64,000 nucleotides of DNA, from positions 402,960 to 466,959 of the forward strand of contig NZ_CAJZCD010000001.1 of the NCBI RefSeq assembly GCF_914768045.1, given 5' to 3'. Of this stretch, positions 9,201-16,130 are shown in pieces. The notes under the pieces are model-generated. The model worked only from the letters and a program-made list of their open reading frames with translations. It was not told where the DNA came from and did no database searches. The position numbers and the translations under genes were made by a program. The first letter of the stretch is position 1. Every line of letters starts with the position of its first letter. Source of the DNA: Snodgrassella communis (GTDB taxonomy: Bacteria; Pseudomonadota; Gammaproteobacteria; Burkholderiales; Neisseriaceae).

Positions 9201-10464
9201 GGGCGGCGGCGTTTTCGTCGCGGTCGAGCAGGTAGTCAAGCAGCCAGTTGATAAAGGTGCGCGCTTCGGCGGCGCCACGGGAAAAGCCCACCACATACAG
9301 CTTGATGGCAATAGGCAAGGGAGTGGAGCTGGGGCGCTGCAAGGTATCCAGAAAACTATCCAACTGCGCTTTGCGCCCAATACGGCTATCCATGCTTTTT
9401 ATCATTTTCTGCGCAGTGGTTAAAGGCAACTCTTTTTCATTAAATATCTTGCAGATGCCGAGACTGGCACAGATGCGGGTTAAAGCCCAGTTAATGCGCG
9501 ACTGGCCAAATTTGGCAAAGGCTTCACCGGCCATTCCGGGATTGGCATCGCCAATTTCTTCAAAGCGGGTACCCACGCCCTGAATATAATGCTTAAACCA
9601 GCCCTTTTCAATCATTTCGGCATTACGATTATTTTCACCCGGCAGTCCGCCAGCACCCATGCAGGCATGAAACAGGCGCGCCACATTAGTGGTGCGCGGA
9701 TAGGTATAAGGCGCTATCAGCTTGGCCTGCTGGGCGGCGGCGTGCTGAAGTGCGTCTAATTGCTCAGTGCTAGGTGGGGTAGCTCCGGAAACGGTACTAT
9801 CGGCTTTTTCGTTGTTATTGGTACCATCAAAAAAGAAGCTGATTTTGAGGGTTTTCTGGCAGGGCTTGGCCTTGGTGCGGTCGACACAGAGGTTATCTTT
9901 GCGGTTTTGCTGAATACTGTTGATGGATGCAGGCAAGCGGCCACCAGCGGCGGTGGGAAATTCATCCGGCTTGAGTATGCCAGGCCACTGAAATTCAATT
10001 GGTTTAATGGCTGGCATATATGGCGCGGCCAGCTCTTTAAGTTTGTCGCCCAGCGTGGGTACTGGGGGCAACGCTGGTAAATCGGGTACTGGCGGCGCAG
10101 TGATGCCGGATGGCTTATTGCCAGCGGGCGCTTTACCCTGCTGTTTGCCAGCTGATGGCCGGCTGGGCTGCTTAGGCGCGGGCTTTTTTTTGCCCGAGGC
10201 TGGTTTTTTGGGGCTGGCAGCGGGAGCGCGATTGGCGGCATTGGCGTCCTGAGCATTGTCGTAAATGCCATAATCATTCTGCTCTACTTGATGGCCGGCG
10301 GTAATGCCATCAAGACTGATGGTGTGGTTATGCGGATTATTGGGCGTAGACTTAGGTCTGGCTGCCGGTTTGTCGGCAGGTGCGCCCGATTTGGTATCTG
10401 CTGCCGGTTTATCTCCGGCGGCCGGTGATACTGGTTGCTTGTTATTATCATCTTGTTCAGCCAT
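6286..10464 (-). CDS. Tle1-type T6SS lipase effector (DUF2235), large variant
   Basis: Predicted antibacterial phospholipase of the Tle1 class, delivered by a type VI secretion system; target membrane lipids are inferred from the family. The DUF2235 alpha/beta-hydrolase domain starts near residue 205 (KISFFFDGTNNN). It carries the catalytic set GFSRGAA (Ser395), GLFDTVA (Asp519) and VHSDIGGGY (His596). Residues 1-150 are Ala/Pro/Lys-rich, a low-complexity insert of about 95 residues splits the domain between Ser and Asp, and the last ~350 residues are Gln-rich and probably coiled coil. At 1392 residues it is far longer than many Tle1 proteins. The start chosen (10464) follows GAGGAAG by 6-7 bases; an upstream ATG at 10488 has no such site. 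No PAAR domain or VgrG/Hcp gene is visible in the window, so the delivery partner must lie elsewhere. Confidence 0.85.
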   Translation of the reverse strand: MAEQDDNNKQPVSPAAGDKPAADTKSGAPADKPAARPKSTPNNPHNHTISLDGITAGHQVEQNDYGIYDNAQDANAANRAPAASPKKPASGKKKPAPKQPSRPSAGKQQGKAPAGNKPSGITAPPVPDLPALPPVPTLGDKLKELAAPYMPAIKPIEFQWPGILKPDEFPTAAGGRLPASINSIQQNRKDNLCVDRTKAKPCQKTLKISFFFDGTNNNEKADSTVSGATPPSTEQLDALQHAAAQQAKLIAPYTYPRTTNVARLFHACMGAGGLPGENNRNAEMIEKGWFKHYIQGVGTRFEEIGDANPGMAGEAFAKFGQSRINWALTRICASLGICKIFNEKELPLTTAQKMIKSMDSRIGRKAQLDSFLDTLQRPSSTPLPIAIKLYVVGFSRGAAEARTFINWLLDYLLDRDENAAARAQLAQLQEQQAQERIKQRQDNRAAAQAQAEAAQNAEDKDKDKEPAAASASPVSSAAAPTAAPQGQAAIAPAGAPPSQELELKLLGIPIYIEMCGLFDTVATVGMSPLVAMVTGHCSWAHRTMSLQRAGSAGFVKNCYHFVSAHEQRKSFSVDSICIDGGYPKGNFKEYVYPGVHSDIGGGYPPGEQFKSNYGTGYVLSQIALHDMYARCWQHGMPLQVLQDHPELKKDMQKHPRFQLKNYEFMNKDTESEFDVQSKIVALFNSWLKTLETGNISTALQKQIHHFTAYRILRWVRSGIGGYANYLGLSLTADGSLAEKEDKDTKKGRTKLIEQGRKEANEASKGNLPHKRTVDNDELWQQAGLDSIPQAERSKFLDGIINKNYSAGNDGWDLIEGAKEFKADYLHEFHLENMLSAGFLVSTVFAGSMYMLNNDDEAAEYQDIHTNGDTLYFGADPAKLKTPEPPDNPLPIPPLAKSFVEQRHPAGAAGDKDRQPWDFSAQEIGDLWANADKGSLISGAMLNILRQRYQHVRGANLAVNAAKDIWQRLLQADMRDRVVLRQRLKTHAEKYSATYSHMVQMFDNHVHDSRAWFMHDSVLGSREPFTSYFAHRLVFSGGFSNKPLSPVLLAERVVGIAGIARSAYMGVKYGNPAYILIGLNNPELFVTAADKAAWDMLTKDYEALAIDPDTGKILPNSDNLKKLRQFSKDMQTALEQIKNEYAQQQRWSDKDFADKTLDQIIQNSDETIKNLNEIRELLLEQQRKLDQQALSDPQIQQQAQQLSKMLEKVSNNQQQLQAAVQQAKAGSIDQPQLQAALQQGLKVYTDPLAGIPQTSLLQPPSLDDISQDSLAAHFRQQLSQYQQNLRRSSETSTALLEHGAQPPQTLAQAFYHNSSGDIYDQAVEQINRSALNQLGLGQLEINQYLPENIASRSQPEIRRLLQQLQTGDIPPQLQAVSPQKLELIKKALQSWLI

Positions 10465-10781
10465 GGCGAGCTTCCTCTTTAAACTCATTTATGGGTGGCG
10501 GGCAGCCGGTAAACGCTATAGCAACGGCTACCGATGCCGCAAATATGGCAGGCAATGCGCAGTTTTGTGGTATAGCTTGCTATCTACAGCGCACGCCTGC
10601 CCGTGGGATTTCAGCCAGATATGGCTGTGCTGTTCCCAAGTGTTATGCATTGTAATATTAACACATTTAATACAAAGTCTGTGTTTTTATTTACATACGT
10701 GTATACATATCGGGTATTGCGCAGCCATAGCGACCGTACCGGCAATATAACGGTACGGCCACGGCAATAAAGAGGAATAGC
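10465..10781. other. Region upstream of the Tle1 effector gene
   Basis: About 317 bases between copy E and the effector start. It should contain the effector promoter. It holds one clear hairpin (10734-10758) close to the end of copy E. No gene was recognised. Confidence 0.5.
10734..10758. other. Hairpin downstream of copy E
   Basis: Perfect 8-bp inverted repeat CCGTACCG / CGGTACGG around a 9-base loop, 24 bases after the stop codon of copy E. It replaces the hairpin and terminator found after copies B, C, D and F. No T-tract follows. Confidence 0.5.
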
Positions 10782-11564
10782 TTATTTGCCGGGTACGGGC
10801 AATTTGCCCTGCTGCTCTAATTCGCGAATATATTCGGGCAAGATTACTTGCGGGATATTTTGGCGTTCTTGCTTTATCGCATCCAGCTTAGCTTTGTTGC
10901 GCCGATAATCAGCCATGGATTTAATGATAGGGCGCGGGGTGCATAGTTTCTGGCTTTTGGCAAACAGTTCAAATTGTTTTTTCACTGATTCGCGTGAATC
11001 ATCTTCCATAGTGCCATAATCAATGTATAGCTGATTACAGGCGAGAAAATGGACGGTAATATTACTTACCTGCCCAAAATCATCGCCCATTGATGCTGGC
11101 GGTGGTGGTAAAGGGATGACGGCAGAATGGTTTTCATAATATTGTCCAATTATGTTTTTTTCATTTTGATCAAAATTTACTCCAGGAATATTTAGCATAC
11201 GTGCTTTCCAACCGGGATATGGTAAAACACGCCAATGAATACGCGCGGTCATGCCCGGCTTCCATTTCGCCGGCAGATAGGCTGCGCCACAGGTGGAACC
11301 GCCGCCATAGCGTCTTTTACCCACTTCATAATCATCCACGCCCGGGGTTTTGGGAATACAGCCGCCATTAATCGAACCACCCGACATGTTTTCATAGTTG
11401 TATTCGAGCGCCTCTACCGGCGCAGCATAGGATTTGTTTTTGCCGGAGGTAACACCAACAAAGGGCTCAAAGCCGCCGCCACATGCGCTTAGGGCAGTGG
11501 TGGTGAGTAGTAGGCTGGTTAATTTCGCCAGTTTCGCTAAGGTTGTTGCTGATTGTTCAATCAT
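10782..11564 (-). CDS. DUF3304/Tli1-like lipoprotein, copy E (divergent C-terminal segment)
   Basis: 260 residues, two more than the other copies. Lipobox Cys28 and DUF3304 core are present. Segment variants: MIEQ..LAK, KTPG loop with KR, RIHWR, hypervariable patch NFDQNEKNIIGQYYENH (same as copy C), ASMGDDFGQVSN. It has a unique stretch DYGTMEDDSRESVKKQFELF where all other copies read TYGTVAEGKDTPMHYKLF. The C-terminal 60 residues return to the common sequence, ending PVPGK. It is encoded immediately upstream of the Tle1 gene. The unique segment suggests a different partner specificity or an older allele; function as immunity protein is inferred. Confidence 0.85.
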   Translation of the reverse strand: MIEQSATTLAKLAKLTSLLLTTTALSACGGGFEPFVGVTSGKNKSYAAPVEALEYNYENMSGGSINGGCIPKTPGVDDYEVGKRRYGGGSTCGAAYLPAKWKPGMTARIHWRVLPYPGWKARMLNIPGVNFDQNEKNIIGQYYENHSAVIPLPPPPASMGDDFGQVSNITVHFLACNQLYIDYGTMEDDSRESVKKQFELFAKSQKLCTPRPIIKSMADYRRNKAKLDAIKQERQNIPQVILPEYIRELEQQGKLPVPGK

Positions 11565-11688
11565 AAGTTGCTCCTTTATGCCGGGGAATAGTGGGATTAT
11601 TTTGTACTAGGCTGGGGGTGATTCTTGGATTAATTCTTCGCTTGCTTTCACTTGCCTGTTGCAGTAGCCGGCTTGTTTATTTATGTTA

Positions 11689-11719
11689 ATTATATCGCAA
11701 TATTTTAGTTAGTTATCAA
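11689..11719 (-). promoter_or_regulatory. Candidate promoter of copy E
   Basis: Minus strand TTGATA (11714-11719), 19-base spacer, TATAAT (11689-11694). Confidence 0.4.
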
Positions 11720-11832
11720 TTGGGCGCTGCTGCTTTGGGCGATGTAGGTAGATATGGAATTATGCTGCGCATTTTGGCTGATTGGCGCCATAATATTGCG
11801 CGGTAAGGCTGAAAACAGCTTGAGACGAAAGC

Positions 11833-11857
11833 AAAAAAAACAGCCCAGCAAGCGGGC
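11833..11857 (-). terminator. Rho-independent terminator after copy F
   Basis: Same element as after copy B, with eight T. One stem position has changed, but in the minus-strand RNA it remains a G-U wobble pair. Confidence 0.7.
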
Positions 11858-11925
11858 ATGGTGGCAGATTAGAAAGGCAGTATTAATGGCTATTGCTGCT
11901 ATGGGCTAAGCCGCTGCACAAGTAT

Positions 11926-11946
11926 GCTGGCCGCCAAGCGGCCAAC
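11926..11946 (-). other. Post-stop hairpin of copy F
   Basis: Plus-strand arms GCTGGCCGC and GCGGCCAAC with loop CAA. The one change would be a C-A mismatch on the plus strand but a G-U wobble in RNA of the transcribed minus-sense orientation. Confidence 0.65.
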
Positions 11947-11956
11947 TAGGCGGCGC

Positions 11957-12733
11957 TTATTTGCTGGGTACAGGCAATTTGCCCTGCTGCTCTAATTCAC
12001 GAATATATTCGGGCAAGATTACTTGCGGGATATTTTGGCGTTCTTGCTTTATCGCATCCAGCTTGGCTTTGTTGCGCCGATAATCAGCCATGGATTTAAT
12101 GATAGGACGCGGAGTGCACAGTTTCTGGCTTTTGGCAAACAGCTTGTAATGCATAGGGGTATCTTTGCCCTCCGCCACCGTACCATAAGTAATATAAAGC
12201 TGATTGCAGGCGAGAAAATGGACGGTAATATTACTTACCTGCCCAAAATCATCGCCCATTGATGCTGGCGGTGGTGGTAAAGGGATGACTGCGGAGTAGT
12301 TTTCATCATACTGGTCAATAATAGCCACTTCGTTGCGATCTCTGACCATACCGGGAACATTCAATCCTCTGGCATGCCAGCCAGGATACGGTAAAACACG
12401 CCAATGAATACGCGCAGTCATGCCCGGCTTCCATTTCGCCGGCAGATAGGCTGCGCCACAGGTGGAACCGCCGCCATAGCGTGTTTTACCCACTTCGTAA
12501 TCATCCACGCCCGGGGTTTTGGGAATACAGCCGCCATTAATCGAACCACCCGACATGTTTTCATAGTTGTATTCGAGCGCCTCTACCGGCGCGGCATAGG
12601 ATTTGTTTTTGCCGGAGGTAACACCAACAAAGGGCTCAAAGCCGCCGCCACATGCGCTTAGGGCGGTGGTGGTGAGCAGTAGGCTGGTTAATTTCGCCAG
12701 TTTCGCTAGGGTTGTTGCTGATTGCTCAGTCAT
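11957..12733 (-). CDS. DUF3304/Tli1-like lipoprotein, copy F (visible chimera)
   Basis: 258 residues with lipobox Cys28 and DUF3304 core. Segment variants: MTEQ..LAK, KTPG loop with KT, RIHWR, HARGLNVPG, hypervariable patch VRDRNEVAIIDQYDENY (close to copy D), then ASMGDDFGQVSN as in copy E. From LYITYGTVAEG onward it follows copies A-D, ending PVPSK. The switch from E-like to A-D-like sequence falls around LACNQLYI, so this copy looks like a direct product of recombination between array members. Shared leader with AAAGGAG before the ATG; own promoter at 12858-12888. Periplasmic immunity role inferred. Confidence 0.85.
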   Translation of the reverse strand: MTEQSATTLAKLAKLTSLLLTTTALSACGGGFEPFVGVTSGKNKSYAAPVEALEYNYENMSGGSINGGCIPKTPGVDDYEVGKTRYGGGSTCGAAYLPAKWKPGMTARIHWRVLPYPGWHARGLNVPGMVRDRNEVAIIDQYDENYSAVIPLPPPPASMGDDFGQVSNITVHFLACNQLYITYGTVAEGKDTPMHYKLFAKSQKLCTPRPIIKSMADYRRNKAKLDAIKQERQNIPQVILPEYIRELEQQGKLPVPSK

Positions 12734-12857
12734 AAGTTGCTCCTTTATGCCGGGGAATAGTGAGATTATTTTGTACTAGGCTGGGGGTAGTTCTTGGATT
12801 AATTCTTTGCTTGCTTTCACTTGCCTATTGCAGTAGCCGGCTTGTTTGTTTATGTTA

Positions 12858-12888
12858 ATTATATCGCAATATTTTAGTTAGTTATCAA
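12858..12888 (-). promoter_or_regulatory. Candidate promoter of copy F
   Basis: Minus strand TTGATA (12883-12888), 19-base spacer, TATAAT (12858-12863). Confidence 0.4.
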
Positions 12889-13001
12889 TTGGGCGCTGCT
12901 GCTTTGGGCGATGTAGGTAGATATGGAATTATGCTGCGCATTTTGGCTGATTAGCGCCATAATATTGCGTGGTAAGGCTGAAAACAGCTTGAGGCGAAAG
13001 C

Positions 13002-13025
13002 AAAAAAACAGCCCGGCAAGCGGGC
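13002..13025 (-). terminator. Rho-independent terminator of truncated copy G
   Basis: GCCCG/CGGGC stem and seven T on the minus strand, identical to the element after copy B. Confidence 0.7.
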
Positions 13026-13093
13026 ATGGTGGCAGATTAGAAAGGCAGTATTAATGGCTATTGCTGCTATGGGCTAAGCCGCTGCACAAGTAT

Positions 13094-13114
13094 GCTGGCC
13101 GCCGAGCGACCAGC
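13094..13114 (-). other. Post-stop hairpin of truncated copy G
   Basis: Plus-strand arms GCTGGCCGC and GCGACCAGC. The one difference from copy B is again a G-U wobble in the minus-sense RNA, not a break of the stem. Confidence 0.65.
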
Positions 13115-13124
13115 TAGGCGGCGC

Positions 13125-13251
13125 TTATTTGCTGGGTACAGGCAATTTGCCCTGCTGCTCTAATTCACGAATATATTCGGGCAAGATTACTTGCGGGATA
13201 TTTTGGCGTTCTTTCTTTATTGCATCCAGCTTGGCTTTGTTGCGCCGATAA
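13125..13251 (-). pseudogene. DUF3304 lipoprotein, copy G: 3' remnant
   Basis: Only the last 42 codons remain, reading YRRNKAKLDAIKKERQ and ending PVPSK, which matches copy B most closely (KKERQ). Homology to the other copies stops at 13251, where a perfect 16-bp inverted repeat begins a few bases later. Signal peptide, lipobox and the DUF3304 core are missing, so no functional product is expected. It marks the upstream end of the array. Confidence 0.9.
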
Positions 13252-13256
13252 AAAGA

Positions 13257-13294
13257 TAGCGCCGTGATATCTACTATTAGATATCACGGCGCTA
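13257..13294. other. Perfect 16-bp inverted repeat at the array boundary
   Basis: Arms TAGCGCCGTGATATCT (13257-13272) and its exact complement (13279-13294) around the loop ACTATT. It lies 6 bases from the break in copy G. It could be a terminator without a clear T-tract, or a scar of a small mobile or repeat element; neither can be decided here. Confidence 0.7.
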
Positions 13295-13536
13295 GTTATT
13301 ATATTAATTATAGATATAGTTTTGTGTGTCTATGTTGTTTATTTTCAAAGTATATTAAACATGATTAATGTTTATGGCAAGTATATTTTTTCTATTTTAG
13401 GCTTTGGTGGTGAATGATAAGCAATTGTGTTGGATAGCTACTACATCTGTTGGTTATGCATCAGGTGCAAGGGTGTTAATCGATGAAAATTAATGCTTTT
13501 TTGTTGGCATGGGTGGGTGGCTATTCTGGCCAAGAT
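13295..13536. other. Non-coding stretch between the array and mqo
   Basis: About 240 AT-rich bases with no open frame of note. It separates the array boundary palindrome from the mqo terminator. Confidence 0.5.
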
Positions 13537-13566
13537 AAAAAAAACCAAATTCGATGAGAATTTGGT
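13537..13566 (-). terminator. Terminator of mqo
   Basis: On the minus strand a perfect 9-bp stem (ACCAAATTC / GAATTTGGT, 5-base loop) runs into a tract of eight T, about 40 bases after the mqo stop codon. Confidence 0.8.
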
Positions 13567-13606
13567 AAGGCAGGTTATGGCAGGGTAATGACTTTTATGT
13601 GTGGAC

Positions 13607-15118
13607 TTACTGCTTGTCTGTTTGTTTGCTGGGTGTTTGTAAACAGAGCGATTTTATTGTCCAGTCACGCACATGCTGTACGAGTGCGGGGTTATGTTCG
13701 AGCTTCTGGCCGTAGCTGGGTATCCATCGGCGCAGTGTGGGCGCCCATTCGTTGCTGACTTTGCCGGGGAAACACTGTTCGAGCAGCTCGAGCATGATGG
13801 ATACGGAGGTGGAGGCTCCGGGGGAGGCACCTAATAAAGCAGCCAGTGAGCCGTCTGCGGATTTGACCAGTTCGGTACCAAATTGGAGTACGCCACCTTT
13901 TTGGGAATCTTGTTTTATTACCTGCACGCGATTGCCTGCAACAGCCAGATGCCAGTCTTCATCCCGTGCTTCGGGATAGAAGGTGCGTAATTCTTGCATG
14001 CGGTCGGCAAAGCTTAATCTGACCTGCTGAATCAGGTAGTGCTCAAGGGCGAAGTTGTGTACGCCTGCGGTGAGCATGGGGCGGATATTGGCAAGGTTGA
14101 GGGTTCTGAATAAATCCTGAAAGGAACCATGTTTGAGAAATTTGGTGGTGAAGCCGGCAAAGGGGCCGAACAGTAAGGCGTCTTCGCCGTTGATGACTCG
14201 TTTATCCAGATGAGGCACGCTCATGGGCGGGGCACCAACTGAGGCTTTACCATAGACTTTGGCATTGTGCTGTTTGACGATATCGGGATTTTTACACACC
14301 AGCCACTGGCCGGATACGGGGAAACCACCATAGCCTTTACCGGCTTGGATACCGCTTTTTTGTAACAGATGCAGGGAGCCTCCGCCGGCGCCGATAAAGA
14401 CGAAACGGGCTGATACTTGTTGATGTGTGCCGTCTATCAGGTTTTTGATGGAAAGATGCCAGCGGCCATTGTGTTGTTTGAGGTCGATAATTTCATGTTG
14501 CAGATGTAGCTGGCAGCCGTGGTTGGTAAGGTTGTTGATGAGGATGCGGCTTAGGGCGCCATAGTTGACGTCGGTACCAAGGTCTGACCAAGTAACGGCT
14601 ATGGGTTCGCTGGTGTTACGTCCCTGCATCATCAGGGGTACCCATTGGCTAATCTGGTCTCTGTCTTCGGTATAAAGCATGTCCTGAAACAGGCGGTATT
14701 GCTGCAAGGCAGCATAGCGTTTGCGTAGAAAGGCAACGTCTGCCTCTCCGCGTACTAAACTCATGTGGGGCACGCTGCGGATGAATTCGCGGGGGTCGGC
14801 AATCATGCCAGCATCAACAAGTGATGCCCAAAACTGTTTGGACAATTCAAACTGTTCGATAATTTTGATGGCTTTGGATACTTCGATGGCGCCATCTTTC
14901 AACTGTGGTGTGTAGTTGAGTTCGCACAGGGCTGAATGGCCGGTGCCGGCGTTGTTCCATGCATCAGAACTTTCGGTGGCCACATCGGCGAGACGTTCGT
15001 AGATGTGGATCTGCCAGTTTGGCTGTAACCCTCTCAGAAATGTTCCCAATGTTGCGCTCATGATACCGGCGCCGATTAATACTACGTCTGCGGAGCTATC
15101 GCTATTGGTGTTTTTCAT
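13607..15118 (-). CDS. mqo: Malate:quinone oxidoreductase
   Basis: 503 residues, a normal length for Mqo. FAD-dependent, membrane-associated enzyme that oxidises malate to oxaloacetate and passes electrons to quinone, replacing or supplementing NAD-malate dehydrogenase in the TCA cycle. The N-terminal dinucleotide fold VVLIGAGIMSATLG (about residues 13-26) is followed by WNNAGTGHSALCELNYTP, which is typical of the family. LGASPGASTS near the C-terminus is also typical. It is transcribed alone, with its own terminator downstream and about 360 bases of upstream non-coding DNA. It fits an organism that lives on organic acids. Confidence 0.95.
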   Translation of the reverse strand: MKNTNSDSSADVVLIGAGIMSATLGTFLRGLQPNWQIHIYERLADVATESSDAWNNAGTGHSALCELNYTPQLKDGAIEVSKAIKIIEQFELSKQFWASLVDAGMIADPREFIRSVPHMSLVRGEADVAFLRKRYAALQQYRLFQDMLYTEDRDQISQWVPLMMQGRNTSEPIAVTWSDLGTDVNYGALSRILINNLTNHGCQLHLQHEIIDLKQHNGRWHLSIKNLIDGTHQQVSARFVFIGAGGGSLHLLQKSGIQAGKGYGGFPVSGQWLVCKNPDIVKQHNAKVYGKASVGAPPMSVPHLDKRVINGEDALLFGPFAGFTTKFLKHGSFQDLFRTLNLANIRPMLTAGVHNFALEHYLIQQVRLSFADRMQELRTFYPEARDEDWHLAVAGNRVQVIKQDSQKGGVLQFGTELVKSADGSLAALLGASPGASTSVSIMLELLEQCFPGKVSNEWAPTLRRWIPSYGQKLEHNPALVQHVRDWTIKSLCLQTPSKQTDKQ

Positions 15119-15478
15119 AACGCAAACTCTTCTCTCTTCTTTTCAGGCTGTGCTGATTAAGTGTTTATCTGGTTGTACGCACAAGGAACATGCAGTATTG
15201 GTGTGATTTATGTGTTTTTGACTTAAATCATTGACAATAATATGGGCTTAATTTAAGCACTTTTGTTTGCCGGCAGCAATAGCTAAATAGGATTTATGCC
15301 AAGCTGAAATGGTTGATTAAATAACAGCTAATTGATTATTCGATTGATTTTATATATGACAAGGCTATTTTAGGGTAGCTGTGGATGATTGTAGCTGTGT
15401 TGTTGTGGTTTTAGTTTGCCATGTTAATACAATTATTTATCGAATAAGCAAATTAAAGACAATGGAATGTACGGGTGG
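15119..15478. other. Non-coding stretch upstream of mqo
   Basis: About 360 AT-rich bases that should include the mqo promoter and the 3' end of the neighbouring membrane-protein transcript. No gene or clear structure was recognised. Confidence 0.4.
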
Positions 15479-15925
15479 TTAATGCTCTGGTGCCTGTGAC
15501 TTTGGCCGGGCAAAATACAGGGTTACGAGGGCAACGGCCAGTACGTTAGGCAGTATCACTAGCCAGTCCGCCGGCCATGTCGATAAAAATAAGCCTTGTA
15601 ACAGTGCGCATAGTAAGGCAACGATGGCGGCGCCAATGCTGATAAGATAGCGTGGCTGTTTGTGAATAATATAACAACTGAATATGGCGGCCAGTAGTGA
15701 GGGGATGGTGTTATAAAACCAAGTCACTATCAGTATAAATAATATGAATCTGAAATCGTCTTGAGTGGGCAGGCTAAGTTGGCTAAATGGCACGCCGCTG
15801 TTAGCGAACCAGCAGAATATTAGGATGTAGAATACGCAAGTAGTGACGATGCTGGCTATGGTTTGTAGGATAAGTTTTGGTAGTCGTGCTAATGCCGATG
15901 GCTGATGTGTGTGCGGGTGTTGCAT
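15479..15925 (-). CDS. Small integral membrane protein, unknown function
   Basis: 148 residues from the chosen ATG, which follows GGGGA by 7 bases; an in-frame ATG at 15979 would add 18 residues without a ribosome site. About four hydrophobic segments are visible: around LILQTIASIVTTCVFYILIF, FRFILFILIVTWFYNTI, LISIGAAIVALLCALLQGLF and WLVILPNVLAVALVTLYFA. Both ends are hydrophilic, the N-terminus being His-rich (MQHPHTHQP). I do not recognise a family. It stands between mqo and uvrB on the same strand, but with large gaps on both sides, so no functional link is evident. Confidence 0.65.
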   Translation of the reverse strand: MQHPHTHQPSALARLPKLILQTIASIVTTCVFYILIFCWFANSGVPFSQLSLPTQDDFRFILFILIVTWFYNTIPSLLAAIFSCYIIHKQPRYLISIGAAIVALLCALLQGLFLSTWPADWLVILPNVLAVALVTLYFARPKSQAPEH

Positions 15926-16074
15926 GGTGCTGTCCCCTGTTGGCTGGCTGTGCGCAGTTGTTAGGTTGCATGCGGACATGCGGTTGTTGTTTTGAGTATA
16001 CTTGAAATAGCGGTATGGAGGGGGTAATTTACGCTGTGCAGTTTGTATGCCGATTTGGTGACAACTGTTGTGTT

Positions 16075-16120
16075 TTGACTACCGGCAAGATGGGCGGTGA
16101 GCTGTTGTGCCGGTAGTCAA
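16075..16120 (-). terminator. Hairpin after uvrB
   Basis: Perfect 13-bp inverted repeat (TTGACTACCGGCA and complement) around a 20-base loop, starting about 10 bases after the uvrB stop codon. No T-tract follows on the minus strand, so termination is probable but not certain. Confidence 0.5.
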
Positions 16121-16130
16121 TTCTGGCTGC

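Larger units (their letters stand above)
10782..13251 (-). repeat. Tandem array, right arm: DUF3304 units E, F and truncated G
   Basis: Stop codons begin at 10782, 11957 and 13125, unit lengths 1175 and 1168 bases. Sequence matches the left arm in both genes and spacers, with homology ending abruptly at about 13251 inside copy G. Confidence 0.95.
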
